Shown here: piece after piece, positions 1 through 7,865 of the stretch | Layout of the letters: each line of letters starts with the position of its first letter | Numbering within the stretch: the stretch's first letter is position 1 | Assembly (NCBI GenBank): GCA_938014945.1 | Contig: CALLQH010000161.1 | Span: 1-12,823 of the forward strand | Length of the DNA stretch: 12,823 bases | Reading direction: 5' to 3' | DNA from: an uncultured bacterium | Lineage (GTDB): Bacteria > Pseudomonadota > Alphaproteobacteria > SP197 | Notes under the pieces: model-generated | Seen by the model: the letters and a program-made list of their open reading frames with translations, nothing else | Database searches by the model: none | Told to the model about the DNA's origin: nothing | Made by a program: the position numbers and the translations under genes

Positions 1-180
1 AGTTCCGACGCCTTCGGCCTGGCCGAGCTCTACTACCTCGGGCAGCTCCAGTTCCGTCGCGTCCTCAAGCAGCATCTCGATCGCTGGATCGCCGACGGCA
101 TGTGCAACCTGGCCGAAGCCGACCGCATCGTCGCCATGATCGCCACCGGCAACAGCCGGCGCATTTATCCGCTAGACTGA
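1..180 (+). CDS. Amidohydrolase (TIM-barrel, Amidohydrolase_2-like), C-terminal fragment
   Basis: The open frame enters from the left edge and ends at TGA 178-180, giving the last 59 residues of a protein. The tail reads SSDAFGLAELYYLGQ, then a helical stretch, then a final NSRRIYPLD. This resembles the end of metal-dependent amidohydrolases, including the FluG-like N-terminal-domain group, where a 'D-x-x-G-x-P/A-E' segment precedes a helix and the family ends with an N-A-x-R-x-Y motif. None of the metal-binding residues fall in the visible part, so neither substrate nor activity can be assigned. The next gene, a TetR regulator, starts 31 bp downstream on the same strand and may be co-transcribed. 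The family call comes from a short recalled pattern and is moderate. Confidence 0.6.
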   Translation, partial: SSDAFGLAELYYLGQLQFRRVLKQHLDRWIADGMCNLAEADRIVAMIATGNSRRIYPLD

Positions 181-211
181 CGCTTCTCAGGAGAGAACCC
201 GCCGCGCCAGC

Positions 212-838
212 ATGAGCCAGAGCGAGCGTCCCGCACGCAAGACGAACCAGGTCGAGAACGGCGAGGAGCGCCGCCGTCTGCTGATGGAGGCGACGATCAG
301 TTCGCTGGCCGCCAACGGTGTCGATCGCACGACGGTGCGGGCGATCTGCGCCATGGCGGGGGTCTCACGCGGCCTGTTGACGCACTACTACCCCAACAAG
401 GAACTGCTGCTGGCGGATGCGCTGCGGCACCTTCTGGGCCTCTTCACCTGCGACGACCGGCTGGCCCCGGCCTCCGCCTCCGAGGGGCCCACGGCGCGTC
501 TGATCCGGCTCGCCGCCACCCTGTTCCTGCCGCAATACTGCAACCCGCGCATCCGCGACGCCCTGCTCGCGCTGTGGCACGAAACACGTTTCAATCCCGC
601 CGTGCGTGAGGCCAACCGGCAGCTCTATCTCGACTACTGGGACTTCGTGGACGACCTCTTCCAGCAGGCCGCCCGCGAGCAGGACGTGGTCATCGACAGC
701 CGGCGCGCGGCGATCGGCCTGTTCGCGCTGGCTGATGGCCTTTGGCTCGAACTGACGCTGGAAATCGAGGGACTGACGCCCGAGGATGCGGCCATGCACT
801 GCCGCGACTACATCGAGCAACGCCTGGGCATCACATGA
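212..838 (+). CDS. TetR family transcriptional regulator (BetI-type C-terminal domain)
   Basis: A 208-residue DNA-binding regulator, a usual length for TetR proteins. The N-terminal three-helix DNA-binding domain spans about residues 20-67. It has the typical order: an ERRRLLMEA helix, then TTVRAICAMAGVS, then the recognition segment RGLLTHYYPNKELLL. The TIRxIxxxAGVSxGxxxxYF pattern of the family is clear, and a Leu-Thr-His before the Tyr-Tyr is typical of BetI relatives. The C-terminal half (about 85-205) is a helical ligand-binding and dimerisation domain with an LALWHETRFNP segment, also seen in BetI-like proteins. The ATG follows a GGAGAG about 16 nt upstream, a rather long spacing. The gene lies 31 bp after the amidohydrolase and overlaps pncA by 4 bp, so it probably controls one of these neighbours or itself. 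The ligand is unknown; a true choline-sensing role is not supported, as no betaine genes are visible. Confidence 0.9.
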   Translation: MSQSERPARKTNQVENGEERRRLLMEATISSLAANGVDRTTVRAICAMAGVSRGLLTHYYPNKELLLADALRHLLGLFTCDDRLAPASASEGPTARLIRLAATLFLPQYCNPRIRDALLALWHETRFNPAVREANRQLYLDYWDFVDDLFQQAAREQDVVIDSRRAAIGLFALADGLWLELTLEIEGLTPEDAAMHCRDYIEQRLGIT

Positions 839-1500
839 ACGCTCTCACGATTGCCCCCGAACGGGATGTTCTTGTCATCGTCGATGTACAGAACGACTTC
901 TGCCCCGGCGGTGCCCTGGCCGTAGCCGACGGCGATGCCGTGGTGCCCGTCGCCAACGCACTGATGGCGCGGTTCGATCATGTCGTCCTGACCCAGGACT
1001 GGCACCCCGCAGGACATGGCTCCTTTGCCTCCTGCCACCCCGGGTGCAGCCCCTTCGACAGCGTGACGATGCCCTACGGCCACCAGACCTTGTGGCCCGA
1101 TCACTGCGTTCAGGGAACACAGGGTGCCGCGTTCCACCCCGGCCTCCACACGGGCCGTGCGGAACTGGTGCTGCGCAAGGGCTATCACCCCGGCATCGAT
1201 TCCTATTCGGCCTTCTACGAGAACGACCAAAGGACCCCGACCGGCCTCACCGGCTATCTGCGCGAGCGCGGCTTCAGCCGTGTCTTCCTCGCCGGCCTGG
1301 CGACCGACTACTGCGTCCACTACACCGGCCTCGACGCCCGCCGCGAAGGTTTCGACGTCATTCTGGTTGAAGATGGTTGCCGCGCCATCGACCTCAACGG
1401 ATCGCTGGCGCGGGCCCGGGACGAGATGGCACAGGCAGGGGTTGCCGTCGCCCGCTCGGACGAACTTGCCCGTCAGACCGAAGGGTCGGTCGGCCGGTAG
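835..1500 (+). CDS. pncA: Nicotinamidase (nicotinamide deamidase)
   Basis: This cytoplasmic enzyme hydrolyses nicotinamide to nicotinate and ammonia for NAD salvage by the Preiss-Handler route. The 221-residue isochorismatase-fold protein shows the full active site: Asp17 in DVQNDFCPGG, Lys115 in LRKGYHPGIDSYS and the nucleophile Cys160 in LATDYCV. The likely metal ligands are Asp55 and His57 in TQDWHPAGHGSF and His90 in LWPDHCV. The A-T of the ATxYCV segment is consistent with the cis-peptide and oxyanion region of the family. I chose ATG 835 over upstream in-frame starts because it overlaps the TetR stop as ATGA and places the first strand (RDVLVIVDVQNDF) at the normal distance from the N-terminus. 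The 3' end overlaps a convergent gene by 28 bp. No pncB lies next to it in this window. Confidence 0.95.
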   Translation: MNALTIAPERDVLVIVDVQNDFCPGGALAVADGDAVVPVANALMARFDHVVLTQDWHPAGHGSFASCHPGCSPFDSVTMPYGHQTLWPDHCVQGTQGAAFHPGLHTGRAELVLRKGYHPGIDSYSAFYENDQRTPTGLTGYLRERGFSRVFLAGLATDYCVHYTGLDARREGFDVILVEDGCRAIDLNGSLARARDEMAQAGVAVARSDELARQTEGSVGR

Positions 1501-1997
1501 GGCACGGCACGGCGGATGGCGTAGGCCAGAACGATCACCAAGAGACCAGCCCCGCCCATGTAGAGCGCGACATTCTGCCAGGCACGATCGGTTTCGGTCG
1601 TCTCTTCGTAGATTTCGTCATAGGTGACGACCGTGCCCTCGTGGAGCGGGTCGTGCTCGACCAGGCCCCAAATCTTGGGGGAGACGGAGGGATCGCCGAG
1701 CTTGTCCTTTTCCACCAGGATGTCGACATCGCGGTAGATGCCGAGGCGGTCGCGCACCTCGACGTACAGCGGATAGGTGGAGATGTAGCGGAAGCGCTGT
1801 TCGTGATCGCGATACTTCAGAAAGACCACGTCGGTGCCGTCAAAGTCCTTCTGCAGCTGGATCGCCACCACGAAGCCCTTGAACTCCACCAGATCGTCCC
1901 GGTCCGGCACATTGGGAATGTTGGTGGCATAGATGATGATGCCGCCGACCAGTGCGACGCCGCCCAGGAAGTAAAGCCAGGCTGCAAACAAACGCAT
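1473..1997 (-). CDS. Small membrane protein of unknown function (two TM helices around a soluble domain)
   Basis: I do not recognise this 174-residue protein with certainty. It has a hydrophobic segment at about residues 5-26 (LYFLGGVALVGGIIIYA), a polar beta-rich middle of about 110 residues with a repeated charged/aromatic pattern (FVVAIQLQKDFDGTDVVFLKY), and a second hydrophobic segment at about 143-161 ending in IRRAVPYRP. The plan of one helix, a soluble domain and one helix recalls DUF3592-type membrane proteins, but that link is a guess from topology. ATG 1997 is preferred over a longer upstream frame because GGGAG lies 7 nt before it and the longer N-terminus is Arg-rich and overlaps the phosphatase gene. 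It starts 50 bp after the SixA-like gene and is probably co-transcribed with it. Its stop lies inside the end of pncA on the opposite strand. Confidence 0.75.
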   Translation of the reverse strand: MRLFAAWLYFLGGVALVGGIIIYATNIPNVPDRDDLVEFKGFVVAIQLQKDFDGTDVVFLKYRDHEQRFRYISTYPLYVEVRDRLGIYRDVDILVEKDKLGDPSVSPKIWGLVEHDPLHEGTVVTYDEIYEETTETDRAWQNVALYMGGAGLLVIVLAYAIRRAVPYRPTDPSV

Positions 1998-2004
1998 GAA
2001 ACGT

Positions 2005-2009
2005 CTCCC
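2005..2009 (-). promoter_or_regulatory. Ribosome binding site deciding the start of the 1997-1473 gene
   Basis: Read on the minus strand, GGGAG lies 7 nt before ATG 1997. It supports this start over the longer open frame, which begins inside the upstream phosphatase gene. Confidence 0.7.
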
Positions 2010-2047
2010 AGAATTCGATCTGACGATGCCACAGATGTGGCCGCCGG

Positions 2048-2569
2048 TCAGGTGTCTTCGCCGTCCTTGGGAACGTGAAAGACGGCGAGATGGCCCATGC
2101 CGGGGGCAAGCCCCGCCCAATTGGCATCGCCGAAACTCAACAGGGCAAAGGCCGATGTCGGGTACTTGCGCTTGAGACGCTCCATCGCATCGCCGGTTGC
2201 GGTCATGGCAAGGCGTCCCGCCAGGAGCTGCAGGCCGGGATCGTGCCCCACCAGCATGACGCGCTCGTATTCCTCGCCGATGCCCTGAACGAGCCTGAGG
2301 AGAGCCTCCGCATCGGCCTCGTAGATCGCAGGCTCGAAACGCACTTCCGGGCTACCGAGCACGGGCAGCACGATCTCCAGCGTCTGGCGGGTGCGCAGGG
2401 CCGTGGAGCAGAGCACCAGGTCGCAGCCGATACCGCGATCGTCCAGCCATGCCGCCAGATTTGCGGCCCGTCCCCGTCCCTTGTCCTGAATGGGGCGGTC
2501 ATGGTCCTCGAGGGTGGCGTCGGCCCAGCTCGATTTGGCGTGACGCAGCAACATCAGGGTCTTGGGCAA
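2048..2569 (-). CDS. SixA-like phosphohistidine phosphatase (histidine phosphatase superfamily)
   Basis: A 173-residue member of the branch-2-short histidine phosphatase group; SixA of E. coli removes phosphate from phosphohistidine on signalling proteins. The N-terminal LLRHAKSSW carries Arg9 and the nucleophile His10. It is followed by the SixA-type D-H-D-R-P segment (residues 22-26) and a G-R-x-x-A helix. STALRTRQT holds the second active-site Arg (R59), IYEA holds Glu84, and LVGHDPGL has the second catalytic His (H109). Length and motif order match cytoplasmic SixA-like proteins. The start is TTG 2569: GGAG lies 8 nt upstream and the first strand PKTLMLLRH fits directly after it. An ATG five codons later is possible but leaves too short a first strand. 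It is divergent from ppk and followed 50 bp later by a membrane protein gene. The physiological substrate is not known. Confidence 0.88.
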   Translation of the reverse strand: MPKTLMLLRHAKSSWADATLEDHDRPIQDKGRGRAANLAAWLDDRGIGCDLVLCSTALRTRQTLEIVLPVLGSPEVRFEPAIYEADAEALLRLVQGIGEEYERVMLVGHDPGLQLLAGRLAMTATGDAMERLKRKYPTSAFALLSFGDANWAGLAPGMGHLAVFHVPKDGEDT

Positions 2570-2577
2570 AGAAGACG

Positions 2578-2581
2578 CTCC
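2578..2581 (-). promoter_or_regulatory. Ribosome binding site for a TTG start
   Basis: On the minus strand GGAG sits 8 nt before TTG 2569 of the SixA-like gene. The nearest upstream ATG (2595) is out of frame, so this site is the main support for the TTG start. Confidence 0.6.
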
Positions 2582-2615
2582 GGACAGGGTGTCATGGAAC
2601 CGTTGTGGAATAGGT

Positions 2616-2621
2616 TATAAT
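2616..2621 (+). promoter_or_regulatory. Candidate -10 box (TATAAT) upstream of ppk
   Basis: A perfect TATAAT stands in the 126-bp divergent gap between the SixA-like gene and ppk, 74 nt before the ppk ATG. This is notable in such GC-rich DNA. No good -35 hexamer is visible 16-18 bp upstream (CATGGA at 17 bp), so the promoter may need an activator. The overlapping TATAAC on the other strand could serve the phosphatase operon. Not tested. Confidence 0.4.
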
Positions 2622-2627
2622 CACCAA

Positions 2628-2640
2628 CTATCGCTGATAG
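2628..2640. promoter_or_regulatory. Short perfect palindrome, possible operator
   Basis: CTATC and GATAG form a perfect 5-bp inverted repeat around GCT. It begins 6 nt after the TATAAT box, so it would cover the expected transcription start of ppk. The position suits a repressor site, but a 5-bp arm can occur by chance. Confidence 0.25.
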
Positions 2641-2695
2641 AGCACGCGGGCAACCGCGGCAATCCCGAGCCGTTCCGCGGCCAGGAGAGGATCTG

Positions 2696-4888
2696 ATGGC
2701 CGAAGACGACCTGCGCACAGACGAACCGGAGGGCGGAGTCTCCCTGGCGAACCCCTTTGCCGGCAGCGATCAGATCGACGCCAACTCGCCCGATCGTTTC
2801 ATCAACCGGGAGCTTTCCTGGCTCTCCTTCAACACTCGCGTGCTGGAGGAAGCCGACAACGAGCGCCATCCGCTGCTGGAACGTCTGCGGTTTCTTTCCA
2901 TTTCGGCCAACAACCTGGATGAGTTCCAGATGGTCCGCGTCGCCGGCCTGCGCGCCCAGGTCGATGCGCGGGTGACCACACCCAGCATCGACGGCCTGAC
3001 GCCGCTGCAGCAGCTCGACGAGATCAAGCGGCAGTCCGATGTCCTGGTCGAGCGCCAGTATGCCACCTGGGACAAGCTGCGCGGCCTGCTCCGCGAGGCC
3101 GGCATCGCCATCCTGGAGGAGGATGAACTTACCCGGGACGAACGCGGCTGGCTCACCGACCGTTTCGACGACGAGATTCTGCCGATCCTCACCCCGGTTG
3201 CCATCGACCCGGCGCATCCCTTCCCCTTCATTCCGAACTTCGGCTTCGGCATGGTGCTGAAGATGCACCGGGCTCGGAACGACGATCCCGTCTACGCCAT
3301 CCTGCGCCTGCCCCAGCAGACCGACCGTTTCATCCGCCTGCCCGGTGACACGCACCGCTTCATCTCGCTTGAACAAGCCGTTCGGATGCACCTCAAGCGC
3401 CTGTTCCCGGGCTTCCGCCTGCTGGGGCTCGGTTACTTCCGCGTCGTACGCGACAGCGAGATCGAGATCGACGAGGAATCGGAAGATCTGGTCGGCCATT
3501 TCGAGACGGCGCTGAAACGCCGCCGGCGCGGCAGCGTCATCGACCTGGTGATCGACGGCGCGATGCCCGACGAGCTGCGCGATCTGCTGATGGCGCGTCT
3601 GAACGTCCATGCCGAGGACGTCACCCATGTCGACGGCGAACTGGGCCTGGCCGAACTTTCCCAGCTCATCGTGAACGACCGGCCGGACCTGCTGTTCGAA
3701 CCCTATGCGCCGCGCTTCCCCGAACGCATCCGCGATTTCGGCGGCAACTGCTTCGACGCCATCCGGGCCAAGGACATCATCGTCCACCACCCGTATGAGA
3801 GCTTCGATGTCGTCGTGCAGTTCCTGCAGCAGGCCGTGCAGGACCCCCAGGTGGTGGCGATCAAGCAGACGCTCTACCGCACCAGCAAGGAATCCCCCAT
3901 CGTCAAGGCGCTGATCGAGGCGGCAGAGGCCGGCAAGTCGGTCACCGCCGTCGTCGAGCTGAAGGCGCGCTTCGACGAGGAGGCCAACATCCGCTGGGCG
4001 CGCGACCTGGAGCGCGCGGGCGCACAGGTGGTCTATGGCTTCGTCGAACTCAAGACCCACGCCAAGATGTCTCTGGTGGTGCGCCGCGAGGGCGGCCGGC
4101 TGGCGAGCTATGTGCACTTCGGCACCGGCAACTATCACCCGATCACGGCGCGCATCTACACCGACCTGTCGCTCTTTACCGCCGATCCGGCAATGTGCCG
4201 CGACGCCAATCGCATCTTCAACTATCTCACCGGTTACATCCGGCCACGTAACCTGGAGAAGGTCGGCATGGCGCCGCTCAACCTGCGCCGCCGCCTGACC
4301 GACGCCATCGACCACGAGGCCGAGAACGCAAGGGCGGGCAAGCCGGCGGCGATCTGGGCAAAGATGAACTCGCTGGTCGATGCCGACATGATCGACAGGC
4401 TTTACGCAGCTTCGGCCGCCGGCGTGCAGATCGATCTGGTGATCCGCGGTATCTGCTGCCTGCGTCCCGGCGTGCCTGGTCTATCCGACAACATCCGCGT
4501 CAAGTCCATCGTCGGGCGTTTCCTGGAACACTCGCGCATCTTCTGCTTCGGCAACGGCCACACCCTGCCCTCGTCCCGCGCGAAGGTCTGGGTTTCCTCG
4601 GCCGACTGGATGCCGCGCAACCTGGACGGCCGCGTCGAAACCCTGGTGCCGGTCGATAATCCGACGGTGCATCGCCAGGTTCTCGATCAGATCATGATTG
4701 CCAATCTGCGCGATGTGGAGCAGTCCTGGGTTCTCCAGTCCGACGGCAGCTTCCGCCGCCTGCCGGGCGGCGACAATACCTTCAGCGCACATCGTTTCTT
4801 CATGACCAATCCTTCCCTCTCCGGCCGTGGCAGCGCGCTGCGCAAGCAGATCCGCTCGGGCAATGTCGCCATCGACCTGCGCGAATGA
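2696..4888 (+). CDS. ppk1: Polyphosphate kinase 1
   Basis: Reversibly transfers the gamma phosphate of ATP to polyphosphate through a phosphohistidine intermediate. The 730-residue protein has the four-domain PPK1 plan. The N-terminal helical domain opens with [19 protein letters not shown] (about 35-53) and [19 protein letters not shown] (about 70-88), the latter near the ATP adenine site. A head domain follows, then two phospholipase-D-like C-terminal domains. The expected phospho-acceptor is His455 in [10 protein letters not shown], and the partner histidine is His612 in [13 protein letters not shown]. Their 157-residue spacing equals that of E. coli H435 and H592. [23 protein letters not shown] and [30 protein letters not shown] are strongly typical. 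ATG 2696 follows GGAGAGG at 5-nt spacing. An acidic extension of about 30 residues precedes the E. coli start point. The stop overlaps ppx by 4 bp. Confidence 0.97.
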   Translation: MAEDDLRTDEPEGGVSLANPFAGSDQIDANSPDRFINRELSWLSFNTRVLEEADNERHPLLERLRFLSISANNLDEFQMVRVAGLRAQVDARVTTPSIDGLTPLQQLDEIKRQSDVLVERQYATWDKLRGLLREAGIAILEEDELTRDERGWLTDRFDDEILPILTPVAIDPAHPFPFIPNFGFGMVLKMHRARNDDPVYAILRLPQQTDRFIRLPGDTHRFISLEQAVRMHLKRLFPGFRLLGLGYFRVVRDSEIEIDEESEDLVGHFETALKRRRRGSVIDLVIDGAMPDELRDLLMARLNVHAEDVTHVDGELGLAELSQLIVNDRPDLLFEPYAPRFPERIRDFGGNCFDAIRAKDIIVHHPYESFDVVVQFLQQAVQDPQVVAIKQTLYRTSKESPIVKALIEAAEAGKSVTAVVELKARFDEEANIRWARDLERAGAQVVYGFVELKTHAKMSLVVRREGGRLASYVHFGTGNYHPITARIYTDLSLFTADPAMCRDANRIFNYLTGYIRPRNLEKVGMAPLNLRRRLTDAIDHEAENARAGKPAAIWAKMNSLVDADMIDRLYAASAAGVQIDLVIRGICCLRPGVPGLSDNIRVKSIVGRFLEHSRIFCFGNGHTLPSSRAKVWVSSADWMPRNLDGRVETLVPVDNPTVHRQVLDQIMIANLRDVEQSWVLQSDGSFRRLPGGDNTFSAHRFFMTNPSLSGRGSALRKQIRSGNVAIDLRE

Positions 4889-6420
4889 CGTCCAAGCATT
4901 CCGCCGCAGGCAACGACGCACGCCAGCGACTGGGCGTCATCGACATCGGCTCCAACTCCATCCGCCTCGTCGTCTTTGACGGGCTGACGCGCGCGCCCCT
5001 GCCTATCGTCAACCGCAAGGCGGTGATCGGGCTGGGCACCGATGTCGAGCGTCGCGGCCGCATCGGCGATGATTCCTTCGAGCGCGGCGTCGCCGCCATC
5101 GCCGCACTGGTCAAGATCGCCGAGGACGTTCCCGTTGCCCAACTCACCCTGCTGGCGACTGCAGCCGTGCGTGAGGCCGCCAACGGCGACGAGTTCCGCG
5201 CTGCCGTAAAGGCCGCGTGCGGTCATGAGATGCGCGTGCTGAGCGGCGATGAGGAAGCCAGCATGTCGGCGCTGGGGGTCGCTTCCGCCAGCCCCCACGC
5301 CAGCGGCATCGTCGGCGACCTGGGCGGCGGTAGCCTGGAACTGATCGCCATCGAAGACGGCAGGGTGCTGCAGCAGACCTCTCTGCCCATCGGGCCGCTG
5401 CGGCTGATCGAACGCACTGGTGGCCGCCTGGAAGACGCCAGCCAAGCCATCGATGCGTCGCTGTCCAGCGTTTCCTGGCTCGATGTCATGCGCGACCGGG
5501 AGTTCTATGCCGTTGGCGGCGGCTGGCGCGCCATTGCCCGGCTTCACATGGGCCAGCACGACTATCCCCTGCAGGTGGTCCATGGCTTCCATCTGCAGCG
5601 TCGCGAGGCTCGGGACTTCACGGCCATGCTGGAGCATCTGGGGCGCCAGACCACCGCACAGATACGCGCTGTCTCGCGCAAGCGGGCCGAGGGGCTGCCC
5701 TGGGGCGCGGTCATTCTGGAGCGGGTGATCGCGGCCCTGCAGCCATCCGATATCGTCTTTTCCGCCCACGGCCTGCGCGAAGGTTTCCACTTCACCGCGC
5801 TGGATGAGGCGACCCGCACCGAGGATCCGCTGCTGGCCGCCTGCCGCGACCTGGCGGATCAGCACCGACGCTTCGCAGATGCCTCACAGGCGCTATTGGA
5901 ATGGCTGGCGCCGATTGCCGAGCTGCTGGACGCCGTGCCCGCGCGGCTGATCGAGGCGACCTGTCTGATCGCCGACATCGGCTGGCAGGAACACCCGGAA
6001 TACCGCGGCGAACAGGCCATGCTGCGCGCCCTGCGCATGCCCTGGTCGGTACTGAGCCACGCCGACCGCGGCTTTCTCGGGATGACGCTGTTCGTGCGCT
6101 ACGGCGGATCGGCAGGTTCGGCGACCGCGGCAACCTGCCGCCGCCTGCTCGGCGAAGACGCAGCCGCCCACGCCAAGGCGCTGGGCAAGGCGCTGCGTCT
6201 GGCCTTCGAGCTCAGCGCCGGACGCGGCGGCGCTCTCGCACTTGCGCCCCTCAGCCGCGACGGCGACGGACTGGCGCTGACCTTGTTCAGCGATGCCGCC
6301 GTCGCCACGCCGGAAAAGATCGAGCGTTACGCGGCCTCCATGGGCCGCGCCCTGGGCAAGCCGGTGCGCGTCACCTTTCCGGAAGAAGCGCCTGCACAAA
6401 AGAAAAAGGCCGCCGGCTGA
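4885..6420 (+). CDS. ppx: Exopolyphosphatase (Ppx/GppA family)
   Basis: Releases terminal phosphate from polyphosphate, opposing Ppk1; some family members instead hydrolyse pppGpp, and sequence alone does not separate the two. The 511-residue length is close to E. coli Ppx. The actin-like ATPase fold shows phosphate-loop 1 from Asp20 ([16 protein letters not shown]), the ATAAVREA and SGDEEA segments (E123/E124), and loop 2 from Asp145 ([11 protein letters not shown]). The C-terminal half (about 310-500) includes the [17 protein letters not shown] region of the helical HD-like domain found in longer Ppx proteins. The ATG overlaps the ppk stop as ATGA, so the two are translationally coupled. 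The protein ends in a Lys-rich tail (KKKAAG) encoded within the first arm of the terminator hairpin. Linkage to ppk favours exopolyphosphatase over GppA. Confidence 0.93.
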   Translation: MTSKHSAAGNDARQRLGVIDIGSNSIRLVVFDGLTRAPLPIVNRKAVIGLGTDVERRGRIGDDSFERGVAAIAALVKIAEDVPVAQLTLLATAAVREAANGDEFRAAVKAACGHEMRVLSGDEEASMSALGVASASPHASGIVGDLGGGSLELIAIEDGRVLQQTSLPIGPLRLIERTGGRLEDASQAIDASLSSVSWLDVMRDREFYAVGGGWRAIARLHMGQHDYPLQVVHGFHLQRREARDFTAMLEHLGRQTTAQIRAVSRKRAEGLPWGAVILERVIAALQPSDIVFSAHGLREGFHFTALDEATRTEDPLLAACRDLADQHRRFADASQALLEWLAPIAELLDAVPARLIEATCLIADIGWQEHPEYRGEQAMLRALRMPWSVLSHADRGFLGMTLFVRYGGSAGSATAATCRRLLGEDAAAHAKALGKALRLAFELSAGRGGALALAPLSRDGDGLALTLFSDAAVATPEKIERYAASMGRALGKPVRVTFPEEAPAQKKKAAG

Positions 6421-6432
6421 ACCGGCGGCCTT
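6406..6432. terminator. Bidirectional intrinsic terminator between ppx and the aminotransferase gene
   Basis: A perfect 11-bp GC-rich inverted repeat (arms 6406-6416 and 6422-6432, AAGGCCGCCGG and its complement) encloses the 5-nt loop CTGAA. The ppx stop codon is in the loop. A run of five A residues (6403-6407) before the left arm becomes a U tract for transcripts of the minus strand, so this is a strong terminator for the convergent aminotransferase gene that stops at 6461. In the ppx direction only two T residues follow, so termination there should be weaker. Confidence 0.85.
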
Positions 6433-6460
6433 CCTCGCGGACACCAGGGTCCGTTCAGCT

Positions 6461-7855
6461 TCAGTCCTTGCCGTCCCAGGCGCCTTCGCGGACGAGATCG
6501 TCGGCAACCGACTTGATGGCGCCTTCCATGATCCCGACCATGTCGTCGACCTGGGCCTTGGTGATGATGATCGGCGGCGAGAACACGCACAGGTGCCACA
6601 TCGGCCGCAGGATCAGGCCCTTCTCCTGGCACTTCTTGTCGATGCGCCTGCCGACCTCGAGCGAGGCGTCGAACGCCTTCTTGGTCTTCTTGCTCGAAAC
6701 CGCCTCGACACAGCCCATCAGGCCGACGCCGCGGACGTCGCCGACCATCGGCAGATCGGCCAGGCTGCGCAGCTTCTCCTGGAAGTACTCACCCGTGACC
6801 TGAGCATGCTCCATCAGGTTGTCGCGCTCCATGATCTCGATGTTCTTGAGCGCGGCAGCCATCGCCACGGGATGACCCGAGTAGGTGAAGCCGTTCGAGA
6901 ACACTGCGGACTCACCGGCCTTGTCGATGATGTCCTGATGCAGCTTGTTCGAGATGCAGGTGACACCGGCAGGGATGTAGCCCGAGGTGAAACCCTTGGC
7001 CGAGGTGATGATGTCGGGAACGATGTCGAACACCGCTTCGGACGCAAAGAAGTGACCCATGCGGCCGAAGCCGGTCACGACCTCGTCCGAGATCATCAGG
7101 ATGCCGTACTTGCGGCAGACCTCGAGCATCGCCTTCTGATAGCCCTTGGGCGGCACGATGACGCCGCCGGAGGCCAGCACCGGCTCGGCGATGAAGGCCG
7201 CGACCTTCTCTGCACCGATCTCGTTGATCTTGTCCTCGAACTCCTTGACCAGATGGTCGCGGAACTCGTCGTCGGTCATGCCCTCGGGCTTGCGGTACGG
7301 GTTGGGCGAGGAGACGCGCGCAATCCAGTCGGTGATGAGCTGCATGCGGTTGTCGTTGCCCGGCTTGCCGCAGAGCGAGGCGGCAAGATACGTGCTGCCG
7401 TGATAGGCGTCCTGGCGCGAGATGACGAACTTGCGCTGGGGCTGCTCCATCACGTTCCAGTAGTAGTGCACGAAGCGCACCGCGGAGTCGTTGGCCTCCG
7501 AACCGCCGGCCGAATAGAAGAAGCGGTTGAGGTCGCCCGGCGTCAGGGTGGCGAGCTTGGCCGAGACCTGGGCATGGGGCGGCGTCGTCATCGACCACGG
7601 CGAATAATAGACCATCTGGCGCACCTGGTCGGCGATGGCCTGGGCCATCTCCTCGTTGCCGTAACCAAGCTGCACGGCCCACATGCCGCCGATGCCGTCG
7701 ATGTAACGGTTGCCTGCACCGTCATAGACGTAGATTCCCTCGGAATCGACGAGCAGGGTGTGGTCCTGCTTGGCGAACGAATGCCAGGGATGCATCGAAT
7801 GGGCCTTGTCTTCGGCGAGAAGGCCCTGAACATCGAAGTTGAAATTGCGTCTCAC
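6461..7855 (-). CDS. PLP-dependent class III aminotransferase (omega-amino acid type)
   Basis: Transfers an amino group between an omega-amino acid or amine and an alpha-keto acid such as pyruvate. The 464-residue length is normal for beta-alanine/taurine:pyruvate-type enzymes. Visible motifs: an N-terminal HPWHSFAKQ segment; DGAGNRYIDGIGGMWAVQLGYG (about 46-66); the PLP phosphate-binding FFYSAGGSEANDSAVRF; the DAYHGST region; Asp257 in MISDEVVTGFGRMG, which contacts the pyridine nitrogen; and the Schiff-base Lys287 in TSAKGFTSGYIPAG, 30 residues later. TYSGHPVAMAAAL also fits. GTG 7855 is chosen because AGGTG lies 5 nt upstream and it gives a normal N-terminus. ATG 7918 would add 21 residues of Ala/Arg-rich sequence. 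It is divergent from a BauB-like cupin, which hints at beta-alanine as substrate, but the specificity is not shown. Confidence 0.92.
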   Translation of the reverse strand: MRRNFNFDVQGLLAEDKAHSMHPWHSFAKQDHTLLVDSEGIYVYDGAGNRYIDGIGGMWAVQLGYGNEEMAQAIADQVRQMVYYSPWSMTTPPHAQVSAKLATLTPGDLNRFFYSAGGSEANDSAVRFVHYYWNVMEQPQRKFVISRQDAYHGSTYLAASLCGKPGNDNRMQLITDWIARVSSPNPYRKPEGMTDDEFRDHLVKEFEDKINEIGAEKVAAFIAEPVLASGGVIVPPKGYQKAMLEVCRKYGILMISDEVVTGFGRMGHFFASEAVFDIVPDIITSAKGFTSGYIPAGVTCISNKLHQDIIDKAGESAVFSNGFTYSGHPVAMAAALKNIEIMERDNLMEHAQVTGEYFQEKLRSLADLPMVGDVRGVGLMGCVEAVSSKKTKKAFDASLEVGRRIDKKCQEKGLILRPMWHLCVFSPPIIITKAQVDDMVGIMEGAIKSVADDLVREGAWDGKD

Positions 7856-7860
7856 GTTTG

Positions 7861-7865
7861 CACCT
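7861..7865 (-). promoter_or_regulatory. Ribosome binding site for the GTG start of the aminotransferase
   Basis: Read on the minus strand, AGGTG is 5 nt before GTG 7855. This is the main reason for choosing GTG over the upstream ATG at 7918. Confidence 0.5.

Noticed and set aside
742..834. A longer nicotinamidase starting 31 codons upstream
   Set aside because: The extension is Arg/Gly-rich and out of frame with the TetR coding sequence it overlaps. The ATGA start at 835 gives the normal family N-terminus.
1998..2120. A longer form of the small membrane protein, with 41 extra N-terminal residues
   Set aside because: The extension is Arg-rich, overlaps the phosphatase 3' end, and is bypassed by a good ribosome site before ATG 1997.
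2621..4315. A 564-codon open frame on the minus strand, opposite ppk
   Set aside because: It lies wholly antisense to a motif-complete ppk1. Its residues are the His/Asp/Val/Gln-rich type made by reading GC-biased codons backwards, and it matches no family I know.
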